Assembly (NCBI RefSeq): GCF_003217515.1
Contig: NZ_QJSX01000004.1
Location: 62,001 to 126,000, forward strand
Length of the DNA stretch: 64,000 bases
From: Deinococcus yavapaiensis KR-236
Lineage (GTDB): Bacteria; Deinococcota; Deinococci; Deinococcales; Deinococcaceae
Reading direction: 5' to 3'
Below, one piece after another: positions 1 through 8,437 of this stretch (the first letter of the stretch is position 1; the number at the start of each line of letters is the position of its first letter). The notes beneath the pieces are model-generated. The model was given only the letters and a program-made list of their open reading frames with translations. It did not search any database and was not told the origin of the DNA. The position numbers and the translations under genes were made by a program.

Positions 1-25
1 CTCCTGTGCGCGACCGCACGCCCTC

Positions 26-44
26 GAACTCGATCATCGAGTTC
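26..44. promoter_or_regulatory. 19-bp palindrome downstream of the MinD-like gene
   Basis: A perfect inverted repeat, GAACTCGAT-C-ATCGAGTTC, lies 9 bases beyond the stop of the MinD-like gene. The single central base leaves no room for an RNA loop, so a protein-binding operator for a gene just outside the window is more likely than a terminator. No binding protein can be named from sequence. Confidence 0.3.
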
Positions 45-53
45 ACGAAACAA

Positions 54-824
54 TCAGACACGGACTGTTGGTCCGTACACGCTCTTTGCCACGCCGCGCA
101 TGCGCTCGGTGAGCGAATGGTTGGGGTAGCGGGCGACGAACACGCCTTGACTCGCAAGGGCCATCATCTCGTCGGAGTGAGGAAGCACGGCCGCGACCTC
201 GCAGCCGTAGGAGTTTTCGACGCGCTTCTTGACGTCGCGCTCGTCGAAGATATTGGGCATCTTGTTCACGACGATCACCATGCGCGGCACGTCGAGGTGA
301 CGGCCGATCTCGACGGTGACCGACGTTCCCTGGAAGTCTTGCTGGTCGGGCCGCATGACCACGACGAGGGCGTCGCTGATGGCGATCGACAGCAACGTCT
401 CCTCGCCGACGCCCGGGTGCGTGTCGATGATCAAGGCGTCGAGCCGCGCCTTTTCCACGAGGCGCTGAAAGCCGTCGTTGAGCAGACCGGGGTCGTACCC
501 TTCGCGCAGCACGCGGCTGATTTCGCTCGTTCGAATGCTCGACGGCACGAGCAGCACCTTGCCCGAGATGGGCACGCCGAGCTTGGGCGTGACGTCGTGC
601 ACCGCCTCCTCGATGTCGCACTTGCCCCACAAGTAGTCGTTGAGGGTGTGGCGCATCTCGGTCGGTTCGAGGTTGAACAGCACGTGAATGCCCGGCGACT
701 GGATGTCGGTGTCGACGACCCCGACGCGCAGACCTTGCATGGCGAGCAGGGTGGCGAGGTTGGCGGACGTGTTGGACTTGCCGGTGCCGCCGCGGAACGA
801 GTGGATGGAGATGATTTTAGACAC
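54..824 (-). CDS. MinD/ParA-like P-loop ATPase
   Basis: Predicted cytosolic SIMIBI-class ATPase of 256 aa, last gene of the long minus-strand operon. The P-loop FRGGTGKSNTSANLA sits at residues 10-24, followed by a switch-I region VVDTDIQSPG and the IIDTHPG Walker B region. The GTG start at 824 is chosen because GGGAGGT stands 3-7 bases upstream; longer versions would run into the neighbouring gene. The signature lysine of the deviant Walker A motif (KGGxGKS/T) is replaced by Arg. The C-terminus shows no obvious amphipathic membrane-targeting helix. It sits 17 bases behind the SpoIIE-type phosphatase, so it is probably a partner or output of that signalling module rather than the division protein MinD. 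Confidence 0.85.
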   Translation of the reverse strand: MSKIISIHSFRGGTGKSNTSANLATLLAMQGLRVGVVDTDIQSPGIHVLFNLEPTEMRHTLNDYLWGKCDIEEAVHDVTPKLGVPISGKVLLVPSSIRTSEISRVLREGYDPGLLNDGFQRLVEKARLDALIIDTHPGVGEETLLSIAISDALVVVMRPDQQDFQGTSVTVEIGRHLDVPRMVIVVNKMPNIFDERDVKKRVENSYGCEVAAVLPHSDEMMALASQGVFVARYPNHSLTERMRGVAKSVYGPTVRV

Positions 825-841
825 GCTGACCTCCCGTGGAT

Positions 842-2602
842 TTACGCTGAGCTTGGTCGAGCGTCGCCGTCGCGACGCAGGCACATCATGGTGATGTCGT
901 CGAACTGCGCGGCCGCACCGATGTGCGTCAGCAACTCGTCGCGAACTCGCTCGATGCTGCCGCGCGCGGTGGGCGCGGGCGTTTGCAGCAAGCCGTACAG
1001 GCGCTTTTCCGTGAAGAAGCGGCCCGTGATGTCTTTGGCGTCTGTGACGCCGTCGGTGTGCAAGAAGAGCGTGTCTCCCGGCAGCAAATTCGCCTGTTGA
1101 ATCGTGAAGTTGGCGCCGGGCAGGATGCCGACGGCGGGCCCGGTGGGCTTCAACAGCTCACGCTCGCCGTTGGCGCGGATAAGGACGGGCGGGTTGTGTC
1201 CCGCGTTGATGTAGATGAGGTTGCCGCTTTGCGGATCGAGCAGGCCCATGAACATCGTCGCGAAGTACCCGGTGAGGCCGTGGTTCTCGGTGATGTAATT
1301 GTTGGTGCTCTCGATGGCGTGCATGAGAGGACCCGTGCCGATGCTCGGAAGGCTTTGACGGCGCCGTTCTGGATCGCCGCGCAGCCAATCACGGTTCTCG
1401 GTGATCGACGTGTTCTTGCCCATCCAGCTCAACGACACGTTCTGCTGCGCGTTCGAGCGAACGAGCGTGCGAAACAGCGCCATGAACAGGGCCGCGCCGA
1501 CGCCCTTGTCGCACACGTCGGCGATCAAGAAGGCGAGGCGGCGTCCGTTGATGAGTTCGAACGCGTCGTAGAAGTCCCCGGCGACTTCGCGCGCGGGCCG
1601 GAAGAACGCGGTGAGCTCCCAGCCGCTCGGTTGCGGTAGCGTCTCGGGCAGAAACGAGAGCTGGATGTCGCGCCCGATCTGCACGTCACGCTCGATCAGC
1701 AGCAAGGCCGCCTTCTTCGTGACGTCCTCTTGGTGCTCGGTGAGGCGCTTGCGTTCGCGGGCATGCTCGACGCGCACCCGCACGAGGTCAGGTTCGATAG
1801 AGCCCGCGAGGTAATCTTGCGCGCCTAGGCCCAGCAAGGCGCGCACGGCGTTGAGCTGGTCGGGGCGCGTGGCGTACGCGAGAACGAAGGGCTTCGCGCC
1901 GAGCGGCAGCGCCGACAAGCCGCCGATCAAGTCCTCGGCTTCCCTGGGGTCGATGTCGTCGGGAACGATCAGGACCTCGATTTCGCCCGCCTCCAGAAGC
2001 GGACGCGCCTCGCTCGGGCTGGTCGCGCCGAACACCGCGTACCCGCAGCCTTTGAGGGCCGCGCTGAGAGCGGCGCTGCTCATCTTGCCTTCGTACAGCA
2101 GCACGCTCGGGCCGCGGGTGCTCACCTCCGGCGTGACGCTTTGTGGACCGCAGTTCATCACGAAGATGTTGCGGTTGCGGCCCTCCACGAACTCGTAGCG
2201 AAATTCGTCGACGCCGCGGAGCGTGAGGTAGACGCCGAGCCCGCCGATGTCACGCTCGTGCAGGGGCGCGGCGAGGTCGTCGGGCATCGTCGTCTTGAGA
2301 GGATCGTACGGCACCGCCTCGTCTTCGAGGGTGACGGTGAGGGCGTGCGGAGCGAGGCGCGCGCTGATCGTGATGTCGCCGTTTAAGCCCGCCTCGTCGT
2401 AGCCGTGCGTGACGATGTTCGTCGCGATTTCGTCCACGGCGAGGCGAAGGCGGTACGCGGCCTTCTTGTCGAGGTTGGCGACGTCGGCGGCACGCAGCAC
2501 GAACGCCGCGAGGTCGTCGAGGGCGTCGAGCGTGCCCGGGACCTTCAAGACCTCGAAGTGCTCGTGGGATGTGACGGCCGCGCCTGGAATAGGGTCGCTC
2601 AT
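842..2602 (-). CDS. Fused HATPase kinase / pseudo-receiver / SpoIIE-type PP2C phosphatase
   Basis: A 586-aa partner-switching regulator. Residues about 15-150 form an RsbW/SpoIIAB-like GHKL kinase domain (N-box DEIATN at 58-63, G-box IGGLG at 119-123). Residues about 165-285 look like a receiver domain, but the N-terminal acidic pair and the conserved Lys are missing, so it is likely a pseudo-receiver. Residues about 310-580 are a SpoIIE PP2C phosphatase with its metal-binding aspartates visible in GDFYD (343, 346), ADVCDKG (362), TDGVTD and FDD. Kinase and phosphatase are expected to phosphorylate and dephosphorylate the STAS proteins encoded next to it. In Synechocystis the corresponding kinase (Slr1861) and phosphatase (IcfG, Slr1860) are separate proteins. 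It is 13 bases behind one STAS gene. Confidence 0.9.
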   Translation of the reverse strand: MSDPIPGAAVTSHEHFEVLKVPGTLDALDDLAAFVLRAADVANLDKKAAYRLRLAVDEIATNIVTHGYDEAGLNGDITISARLAPHALTVTLEDEAVPYDPLKTTMPDDLAAPLHERDIGGLGVYLTLRGVDEFRYEFVEGRNRNIFVMNCGPQSVTPEVSTRGPSVLLYEGKMSSAALSAALKGCGYAVFGATSPSEARPLLEAGEIEVLIVPDDIDPREAEDLIGGLSALPLGAKPFVLAYATRPDQLNAVRALLGLGAQDYLAGSIEPDLVRVRVEHARERKRLTEHQEDVTKKAALLLIERDVQIGRDIQLSFLPETLPQPSGWELTAFFRPAREVAGDFYDAFELINGRRLAFLIADVCDKGVGAALFMALFRTLVRSNAQQNVSLSWMGKNTSITENRDWLRGDPERRRQSLPSIGTGPLMHAIESTNNYITENHGLTGYFATMFMGLLDPQSGNLIYINAGHNPPVLIRANGERELLKPTGPAVGILPGANFTIQQANLLPGDTLFLHTDGVTDAKDITGRFFTEKRLYGLLQTPAPTARGSIERVRDELLTHIGAAAQFDDITMMCLRRDGDARPSSA

Positions 2603-2615
2603 GAAGTCATCGCCT

Positions 2616-2945
2616 TTAGGCAGGCTGGTACTCGGCTTGCATCACGACACTGTGATGAAAGCCCGTCATTTCGATCGTCTCGGCGACGCTTTCCTGCGCG
2701 CCGATGACGTAGATGTCGGTGCTCGCGCCCATCTTCTGCTTCGCGAACACGAGGGCGCGCAAGCCTGCCGACGCCATGTAGTCGAGGGCGCTCATCATCA
2801 AGACGAGCTTCGACGGGTGCGCGCCCGCCGCGTTTTCGATGGCCGTGCGGAAGACCGGGGCGCTCGCCGCGTCGAGTTGTCCCGTGAGGGTGATGATGGC
2901 GGTACCGGATTGCGAGGTCGTATCGAGTTGAGCGTCGAAAGCCAT
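2616..2945 (-). CDS. STAS-domain anti-sigma-factor antagonist
   Basis: A 109-aa single STAS domain of the SpoIIAA/RsbV type, of usual length for the family. The phospho-acceptor loop reads DYMASAGLRA, so Ser59 is the likely target of a GHKL kinase and a SpoIIE phosphatase. It lies between glgX (2 bases upstream) and the fused kinase/phosphatase gene (13 bases downstream), which makes that enzyme its obvious partner. The partner that the unphosphorylated form would bind is not identifiable here; no sigma-factor gene is in the window. Confidence 0.88.
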   Translation of the reverse strand: MAFDAQLDTTSQSGTAIITLTGQLDAASAPVFRTAIENAAGAHPSKLVLMMSALDYMASAGLRALVFAKQKMGASTDIYVIGAQESVAETIEMTGFHHSVVMQAEYQPA

Positions 2946-2947
2946 GG

Positions 2948-5152
2948 TCAGTCTCCTTGAGGGTCGTTCGAGAGAGAGTCGGGTTTGCCGAGCAGGATCA
3001 TCGCCGAGCGCGAGCCCAGCAGGACGTGCGATTGGTCCGAGAGGCGAACTTCCTCGCCGGGCGCGTGAATGTCGTGCGGACTCGGCATGGACGTGTTGGC
3101 GGCCACGTACCACGCGTGCCCTTCGGGCAGAGTCGGCAGTTCGAAGCCGTTCGCTTCCCACGACGAGTTGAGGGCGACGTACAAGGTATCGTCGGTCACC
3201 GTGCCTCCCCGGGCGTGACGGCCGTCGAGCATGAACGCCAAAGTTCTGCTCGCGGGCGACCAGTCGGGCCGCCAAGCGCGAACGCCGTGCCACGAGAGGT
3301 CGGGAACGCCGCTTCCGACGTAGTCGAAGCCGCTGTGGTGGTAGCGGTTGCGCAGCACGGGATGGGCGTGGCGAAGCGCGACGAGGTGCTGCCAAAAGCG
3401 CAGCAGACCCGCGTTGGTCTCGGTGAGCGACCAGTCGAACCACGAGAGGTCGTTGTCGTGGCAGTACGTGTTGTTGTTGCCGTGCTGGGTGCGTCCGACC
3501 TCGTCGCCCATCAGCATCATCGGCACGCCCTGCGACGTCATCAGGAGCACGGCGGCGTTTTTGATCTGCCGTTCGCGCAAGGCGAGGATCGCCTCGTCGC
3601 TCGTCTCCCCTTCCACGCCGTGGTTCCACGAGTTGTTGTCGTTCGCGCCGTCGCGGTTGTCCTCGCCGTTGGCCTCGTTGTGCTTGTCGTTGTACGACAC
3701 CATGTCGTGCAAGGTGAAGCCGTCGTGCGCCGTGACGAAGTTGATGGACGCCGTCGCGCCGCGCGAAGAGTAGAGGTCGGGCGATCCGGCGATTCGCGTG
3801 GCGAGGTCCGCCACGACGCCCTCGTCGCCCTTGATGAAGCGGCGCACCGTGTCGCGGTACTTGCCGTTCCATTCCGCCCAGCGGTTGTACGCCGGAAAGC
3901 TGCCGACTTGGTACAAGCCGCCCGCGTCCCACGCCTCGGCGACGAGCTTGCACTTCGCGAGGATCGGGTCGTGCGCGAGCGCCTCCAAAAGGGGCGGGTT
4001 GGACAGCGGCGTGCCGTCGGCGGCGCGGCCCAAAATCGCGGCGAGATCGAAGCGGAAGCCGTCGATGTGGAACTCGGACGCCCAGTAGCGCAGGCAATCG
4101 AGGACCATGTTGCGCACGACGGGATGGTTGCAGTTCAGCGTGTTGCCTGTGCCGGAGAAGTTGAAGTAGTACCCCTCGGGCGTGAGCATGTAGTACACGG
4201 AGTTGTCGAGGCCCCGAAAGGAAATCGTCGGGCCGCGGTGGTCGCCTTCGGCCGTGTGGTTGAACACGACGTCCAGCATCACCTCGATGCCCGCCTTGTG
4301 AAGGTCCTTGACGAGTTGCTTGAGCTCGTCGACTTGCATGCCGAGACGTCCGGTGGCCGCATAGCCCGACTTCGGCGCGAAGAAGTTGACGGTCGAGTAT
4401 CCCCAGTAGTTGAGGTGATTCACCTCGCCCGTCTCGGGGTCGGTGTGCGAGTGCTCGAACTCGTCAAACTCGAAGATCGGCATGAGTTCCACGCAGTTCA
4501 CGCCGAGCGCTTGGAGGTAAGGAATCTTTTCGCGCAATCCGGCGAACGTGCCGGGAAAGCGCACGCCGCTCGACGCGGATTTCGTGAAGCCCCGCACGTG
4601 CATCTCGTACACGACGAGGTCCTCGTTCGGAATTTGCAGGGGGCGGTCGCCTTCCCAGTCGAAGTCGTCGAAGGCGAGGCGCGAGCGATGCGGAAAGGGA
4701 TCGTTCCAATCCGGCACTTCGCCCCACACGTCGCGTCCCCCGACCGCTTTCGCGTAGGGGTCCATCAGGACTTTCGTCGGATCGAAGCGCAAGCCGCGCG
4801 CCGGATCGAACGGGCCGTCCATTCGGTAGCCGTACTCCAGCGTTTCCACGTCGAGATCGAACACGACCATCGCGAACACGTCGCCGATCTTGAATTCCTC
4901 GGGAAACGGAATTTCCGCCTTGGGTTCGGGCGCGCCCTTGTCGAAGAGGACGAGCGTGCAGTTCGACGCGTGGCTGGAGTAGATGCTGAAGTTCACGCCG
5001 TTCGGAACGAGCGTGGCTCCGAAGGGAAAGGGCCGTCCCGAACGCAATCGGTACGTGACGCCGTCTTGTTCGTGCTCGTGCGTCGGGTAGAAGTCGATGC
5101 GCAAGCTCGCCGCTCCGCTTTCGGCGGACGTCTGACCTTTCGGCGCGGTCAT
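2948..5152 (-). CDS. glgX: Glycogen debranching enzyme GlgX
   Basis: A 734-aa GH13 isoamylase-type enzyme that cleaves alpha-1,6 branches of glycogen or limit dextrin. An N-terminal CBM48-like domain (about 30-170) precedes the TIM barrel. Catalytic regions are clear: DVVFNHTAEG (294-303), GFRFDLA with nucleophile Asp369, VAEAWDAGG with acid/base Glu406, and TAHDGFTLHD. The ATG at 5152 overlaps the stop of the upstream STAS gene as ATGA, so the two are translationally coupled. A debranching enzyme between two STAS genes is also found in the Synechocystis icfG cluster, which suggests that glycogen turnover is a controlled output or input of the switch. Confidence 0.95.
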   Translation of the reverse strand: MTAPKGQTSAESGAASLRIDFYPTHEHEQDGVTYRLRSGRPFPFGATLVPNGVNFSIYSSHASNCTLVLFDKGAPEPKAEIPFPEEFKIGDVFAMVVFDLDVETLEYGYRMDGPFDPARGLRFDPTKVLMDPYAKAVGGRDVWGEVPDWNDPFPHRSRLAFDDFDWEGDRPLQIPNEDLVVYEMHVRGFTKSASSGVRFPGTFAGLREKIPYLQALGVNCVELMPIFEFDEFEHSHTDPETGEVNHLNYWGYSTVNFFAPKSGYAATGRLGMQVDELKQLVKDLHKAGIEVMLDVVFNHTAEGDHRGPTISFRGLDNSVYYMLTPEGYYFNFSGTGNTLNCNHPVVRNMVLDCLRYWASEFHIDGFRFDLAAILGRAADGTPLSNPPLLEALAHDPILAKCKLVAEAWDAGGLYQVGSFPAYNRWAEWNGKYRDTVRRFIKGDEGVVADLATRIAGSPDLYSSRGATASINFVTAHDGFTLHDMVSYNDKHNEANGEDNRDGANDNNSWNHGVEGETSDEAILALRERQIKNAAVLLMTSQGVPMMLMGDEVGRTQHGNNNTYCHDNDLSWFDWSLTETNAGLLRFWQHLVALRHAHPVLRNRYHHSGFDYVGSGVPDLSWHGVRAWRPDWSPASRTLAFMLDGRHARGGTVTDDTLYVALNSSWEANGFELPTLPEGHAWYVAANTSMPSPHDIHAPGEEVRLSDQSHVLLGSRSAMILLGKPDSLSNDPQGD

Positions 5153-5484
5153 GACGACAGGGCGGCCACGCCCTCGTCCACACTCGACGCGACCTTGAAG
5201 TGATCGAGAAAGCCCGTCGCGCTCATCGTGTCGCGAATTTCTTCGCTCAAGCCCACGAGGGCGACCGAGCTGCCCTTGCCGAGCGCTTGGCGGTACAGCA
5301 GCAGCAGCATGCGCAGGCCCGCGCTCGACATGTATCCGACCTTCGTCATGTCGAGCAGCAATTTGCCGTCTTGCGGAATGAGCGGCAGCACGTTCGCTTG
5401 CGTGGTTCCCGCGTTCTTTCCGTCGATGTCTCCGTCGAGCGTCACGACGGTCACACCTTGTCTGGTTTCGTTGGAAACGTCCAT
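5149..5484 (-). CDS. STAS-domain anti-sigma-factor antagonist
   Basis: A 111-aa SpoIIAA-type protein, the second STAS protein of the operon. Its phospho-loop reads GYMSSAGLRM, with Ser53 or Ser54 as likely acceptor. It is only distantly similar to the STAS protein at 2616-2945, so the two probably respond differently to the shared kinase/phosphatase. It overlaps glgX by 4 bases and follows the AGE-family gene after 54 bases that hold a GC-rich hairpin. Confidence 0.88.
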   Translation of the reverse strand: MDVSNETRQGVTVVTLDGDIDGKNAGTTQANVLPLIPQDGKLLLDMTKVGYMSSAGLRMLLLLYRQALGKGSSVALVGLSEEIRDTMSATGFLDHFKVASSVDEGVAALSS

Positions 5485-5500
5485 GAAGCTCCTTCTTCGT

Positions 5501-5530
5501 CTCCTCCCCCTCTGGAGGGAGGGGGTGGAG
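5501..5530 (-). other. Intercistronic GC-rich stem-loop
   Basis: On the minus strand CTCCACCCCCTC pairs with GAGGGGGAGGAG around a 6-base loop with one A-A mismatch, between the AGE-family gene and the STAS gene. No T-tract follows and the genes continue in the same direction, so it is more likely an RNA processing or stability element than a full terminator. Confidence 0.45.
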
Positions 5531-5538
5531 TCGAGGGT

Positions 5539-7401
5539 TCAGCGAGGCGTGATCGTGACTTTCACCTTCACGCGCTCCTCGGTTTGGGGAAGCGTGACGG
5601 TGAGAGCTTGCGCGTCGAAGTTCTCGTAAGGCACGCCGTCGATCTCCACGGCGGTGATCCTGATGGTGCCCGGCGGCAGGATGTCGGGCGACACGCGCAA
5701 GATGTTGTCCTTGAAGCCGCCCGGGATGGGCTTGAAGTAGAAGTCCATCGGCTTGCTGAAGATCAGCAAGTTGTTGTAGATCGCCGAGAGGTAGCACAGT
5801 TCCGACGAGTGGTACATGCTCATCGAGTGGCTGCCCTTGAAGCGCTCCGTTCCGAGCAGGTACGGCATGCCGTTGGCGAAGGTGTTGAAGTACACCGCTC
5901 CGTCGTCGTGATCGAGGAACCACGCGTTGTAGAACGACTGCGATTCACGCGCGAGCTTGAGGTACTCGTCGTCGCCGAACACACCTTTCATGATGAGGTA
6001 CGCGAGGATGCCCTGCTCTTGCTGCCACCACGCCTTGCGGTCGTGGAAGGCGAAGCGGTGGCGTTCGTTGCCTTCGTCACGCATGCGCTCCATGACGTCG
6101 TACCAACCGCCGTGCTGCGTGTCCATCCCGACCTTCGGCATTTCGCTCGCGATGCGGCGGGCGAGGGCCTCGTACTCGGGCTTCGGGGCCATGCCGTACA
6201 TGCGCGTCAAGTTCCAAGCGATTTTGAGGTTGTGCCCGACGACACCGCGGTTTTGCTGCCACATGTGCGTGCGGTCGTGCGACCAGTCGGTCAGAAACTT
6301 CTCTTGCACGAAGGGCGACTCTTCGTAGTTCGGGAAGTATTTGGCGATGGTGTCGAAGGTGCTTTCGAGCATCTTCGTGTAGCGCTCGTCGCCGGTGGCG
6401 AGCACGAGGTTGATAAGGTACGCGGGCGCGTGGTCGCCGACCGAGTTCCAGTTCTTCTTGCCCTTGTTCTCGCCGATCGCGTCGCTTTGAGGATCGAGCG
6501 TGATCGGATCGAGGTGGCTGAAGTAGCCGCCCTTTTCCTTGTCGAGGAAGAAGCGATCGAACAAGTCGATGGTAAGCTCGGCGTCCTTGAGAATGCGCGG
6601 ATCGCCGTTCACGCGGTACGTCTGGATGGGGCCCGCGAGCGCGTAGATCTGCTCGTAAGCCGGAATCGCGTCGTAGTCGTCGCTGAACTCGGACGTGAAC
6701 AACTTCTTCTCGCGCTCGCCCTGCACGTTGATGCCGTGGTACCAGTAGGCGATGTTCTCGTCGCGGTCGTAGAAGCGCATGTGGTCGCGCAGGTACTTCG
6801 TGCCCTTCTCGGCGATCTCCAAGAACTCCTCGTCGCCCGTCAGCAGGTACGCCGACGCGTAGCCGTACACGAGACGCGAGATGGTGTCGGTTTCCTGCAC
6901 GTAATTGTCGCGCTGACGCTCGCCCGAGAGGTTGATGATCGTGCGGTAGTTCTTGAAGTCGATCTCGTCGGTGCCGAACTGCGCCTTGCGGTAGAACTTG
7001 GCGATTTGCCGCAGTTGCTCCACCCACCAGTTTTGCGTTTCGAAGCGGAACTCGTCGGGCTTGCGGCCCACGAACACCAGAAACTGCGCTTCGAACGTGA
7101 AGGCGCCGCCCTCGGGGTAGTACACGCCGTACGCGTAGATGAAGCGGTCCTCGGTGAGCATCGAGAAGACGCTTCCGGTGGCGTCCAGGTACGGTTCGCC
7201 GAGGTTGCGCATGACATACGCGTAGGTGTTGCCCTTGAGCTTCACCTCGAATTGGCGTCCGTCGGAGGTGCGCAGGCCGAAGGTGCGTCCCGCTTCGTCG
7301 AAGTTCGTGACGTATCCGGCGATCGAGTCGGAGAAGGTGAAGGAGATGGTGTTGACGTGCCGGCCTTGCTGGACGTCGACGTTGACGCTGGTCTGGGTCA
7401 T
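5539..7401 (-). CDS. N-acylglucosamine 2-epimerase (AGE) family protein
   Basis: A 620-aa protein with an N-terminal beta-rich extension (about 1-140) and an (alpha/alpha)6-barrel of the AGE/renin-binding family. Family-like segments include WYHGIN, GHNLKIAW, GGWYDVMER and RKAWWQQEQG, with histidines where AGE enzymes place catalytic ones. The substrate cannot be told from sequence; sugar epimerase, isomerase or glycan-binding roles are all possible. Its ATG overlaps the stop of the VOC-family gene as ATGA. A gene of this family also occurs in the Synechocystis icfG cluster, as far as I recall slr1855. No signal peptide is seen. Confidence 0.8.
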   Translation of the reverse strand: MTQTSVNVDVQQGRHVNTISFTFSDSIAGYVTNFDEAGRTFGLRTSDGRQFEVKLKGNTYAYVMRNLGEPYLDATGSVFSMLTEDRFIYAYGVYYPEGGAFTFEAQFLVFVGRKPDEFRFETQNWWVEQLRQIAKFYRKAQFGTDEIDFKNYRTIINLSGERQRDNYVQETDTISRLVYGYASAYLLTGDEEFLEIAEKGTKYLRDHMRFYDRDENIAYWYHGINVQGEREKKLFTSEFSDDYDAIPAYEQIYALAGPIQTYRVNGDPRILKDAELTIDLFDRFFLDKEKGGYFSHLDPITLDPQSDAIGENKGKKNWNSVGDHAPAYLINLVLATGDERYTKMLESTFDTIAKYFPNYEESPFVQEKFLTDWSHDRTHMWQQNRGVVGHNLKIAWNLTRMYGMAPKPEYEALARRIASEMPKVGMDTQHGGWYDVMERMRDEGNERHRFAFHDRKAWWQQEQGILAYLIMKGVFGDDEYLKLARESQSFYNAWFLDHDDGAVYFNTFANGMPYLLGTERFKGSHSMSMYHSSELCYLSAIYNNLLIFSKPMDFYFKPIPGGFKDNILRVSPDILPPGTIRITAVEIDGVPYENFDAQALTVTLPQTEERVKVKVTITPR

Positions 7402-7835
7402 GCGGTGTCTCCTGTCAGGGTTTCTTGCAGCAGTTTCGGATCGTCGGTGTACCCTTGGCTGATCTCGACGATGTTGCCGTCCGGATCGCGCACCCACACG
7501 GTGCGCCAGCCGGGAATGAAAGCGTCGAAGTCCACCGGGCCGAGCGTGACGGGCGCGTGCGAACCGAGCTTCGTGAGCGTGGCGTCCACGTCGTCGACTT
7601 GAAACGCGAGGTGCCGCAGCACGCCGCGTTCGGCGGGACCGTCGTTTTGCAGCGGCTCCCCGACACCTTCGGCTTGGAAAAGTTCGAGCAGGGCGTCGCC
7701 GTTGCGCAAGAAGATCAGTTGCTTGCCTTCGCCGAGGTCGAACACGCGCGACAACGAAAAGCCGAAGAAGCTCACGTAGAAGTCGGCGGTCGCACGCGGA
7801 TTGGCACAGTTGAGGGCGACGTGCGAGAACTTCAC
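7398..7835 (-). CDS. VOC-family (glyoxalase/dioxygenase-fold) protein
   Basis: A 145-aa vicinal-oxygen-chelate fold protein with two beta-alpha-beta-beta-beta modules. It starts KFSHVALNCANP, has RHLAFQVDD in the middle, and ends in the typical VWVRDPDGNIVEI. Possible metal ligands are His5, the His in RHLAF and the Glu in NIVEI, as in glyoxalase-like enzymes. The GTG start overlaps the stop of the PfpI gene as GTGA, so translation is coupled. Such proteins handle small electrophiles, dicarbonyls or aromatic rings; the substrate here is unknown but fits the metabolic theme of the operon. Confidence 0.85.
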   Translation of the reverse strand: MKFSHVALNCANPRATADFYVSFFGFSLSRVFDLGEGKQLIFLRNGDALLELFQAEGVGEPLQNDGPAERGVLRHLAFQVDDVDATLTKLGSHAPVTLGPVDFDAFIPGWRTVWVRDPDGNIVEISQGYTDDPKLLQETLTGDTA

Positions 7836-8437
7836 GCGTTCACCGCTTCCTTCGCCGCGCTTCGCGCCACGATCTCGTCCATGAGGCGGCGCGCGAACAC
7901 CGCGTGGTGCCCGCCCGTCCGGCCCGTCACGAGGTCGCCGTCCACGACGACGTCCTCGTTTTCGTAGAGAGCGCCCATGTTCATCGCGTCCGCGAAGAGG
8001 TTGTTGTGCGTCGTGAGGCGGCGTCCGCGCACGAGGTCGGGCGCCCACGCCACGAGCCACAGGCCGTGGCAGATGACGCCCTTCACGATGCTCGGCTCGG
8101 CGAACGCCCGACGAAGAAACGCCACGGCGGGCGACGGTTGCGTCACGTCCGGCGTGTACCGAAGTCGGTCGGATACGAATCCGGCCGGAACGATCACGGC
8201 GGCGTACGAGCGCAAGTCCTCGTCGCTCATGTCCTCGAAGCTCTTGTCGACGTAAAAGGGCATGCGGTGCTCGTGCCCTTGGAACGTGAGTCCCGGCTGG
8301 CCCCACAGGCGCGTCACGAAGTGGACTTCGGCGCCTTCTTCGGCGAAGCGGCTTTTGTAGTACAAGATTTCGGGCTCGTAGAAGTCCGATTCCATCAGAA
8401 TCGCGATCTTCTTGCCCGTCAAGCGAGGTTCAGGCAT
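7832..8437 (-). CDS. DJ-1/PfpI family protein
   Basis: A 201-aa class-I glutamine-amidotransferase-like protein. The nucleophile elbow VICHGLWLV carries the expected Cys-His pair, and KKIAILMESDFYEPEI provides the conserved N-terminal acidic residue. Family members act as glyoxalases, deglycase-type or hydratase enzymes, or proteases. It overlaps the GMC oxidoreductase gene by 8 bases and the VOC gene by 3. It is the shorter of two DJ-1-type proteins in this operon. Confidence 0.87.
   Translation of the reverse strand: MPEPRLTGKKIAILMESDFYEPEILYYKSRFAEEGAEVHFVTRLWGQPGLTFQGHEHRMPFYVDKSFEDMSDEDLRSYAAVIVPAGFVSDRLRYTPDVTQPSPAVAFLRRAFAEPSIVKGVICHGLWLVAWAPDLVRGRRLTTHNNLFADAMNMGALYENEDVVVDGDLVTGRTGGHHAVFARRLMDEIVARSAAKEAVNA

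Noticed and set aside
2957..7602. Long plus-strand open frames (up to 800 aa) opposite glgX and the AGE-family gene
   Set aside because: They are antisense shadows in GC-rich DNA: Arg/Val/His-rich translations without domains, while the minus strand carries clear families with complete motifs.
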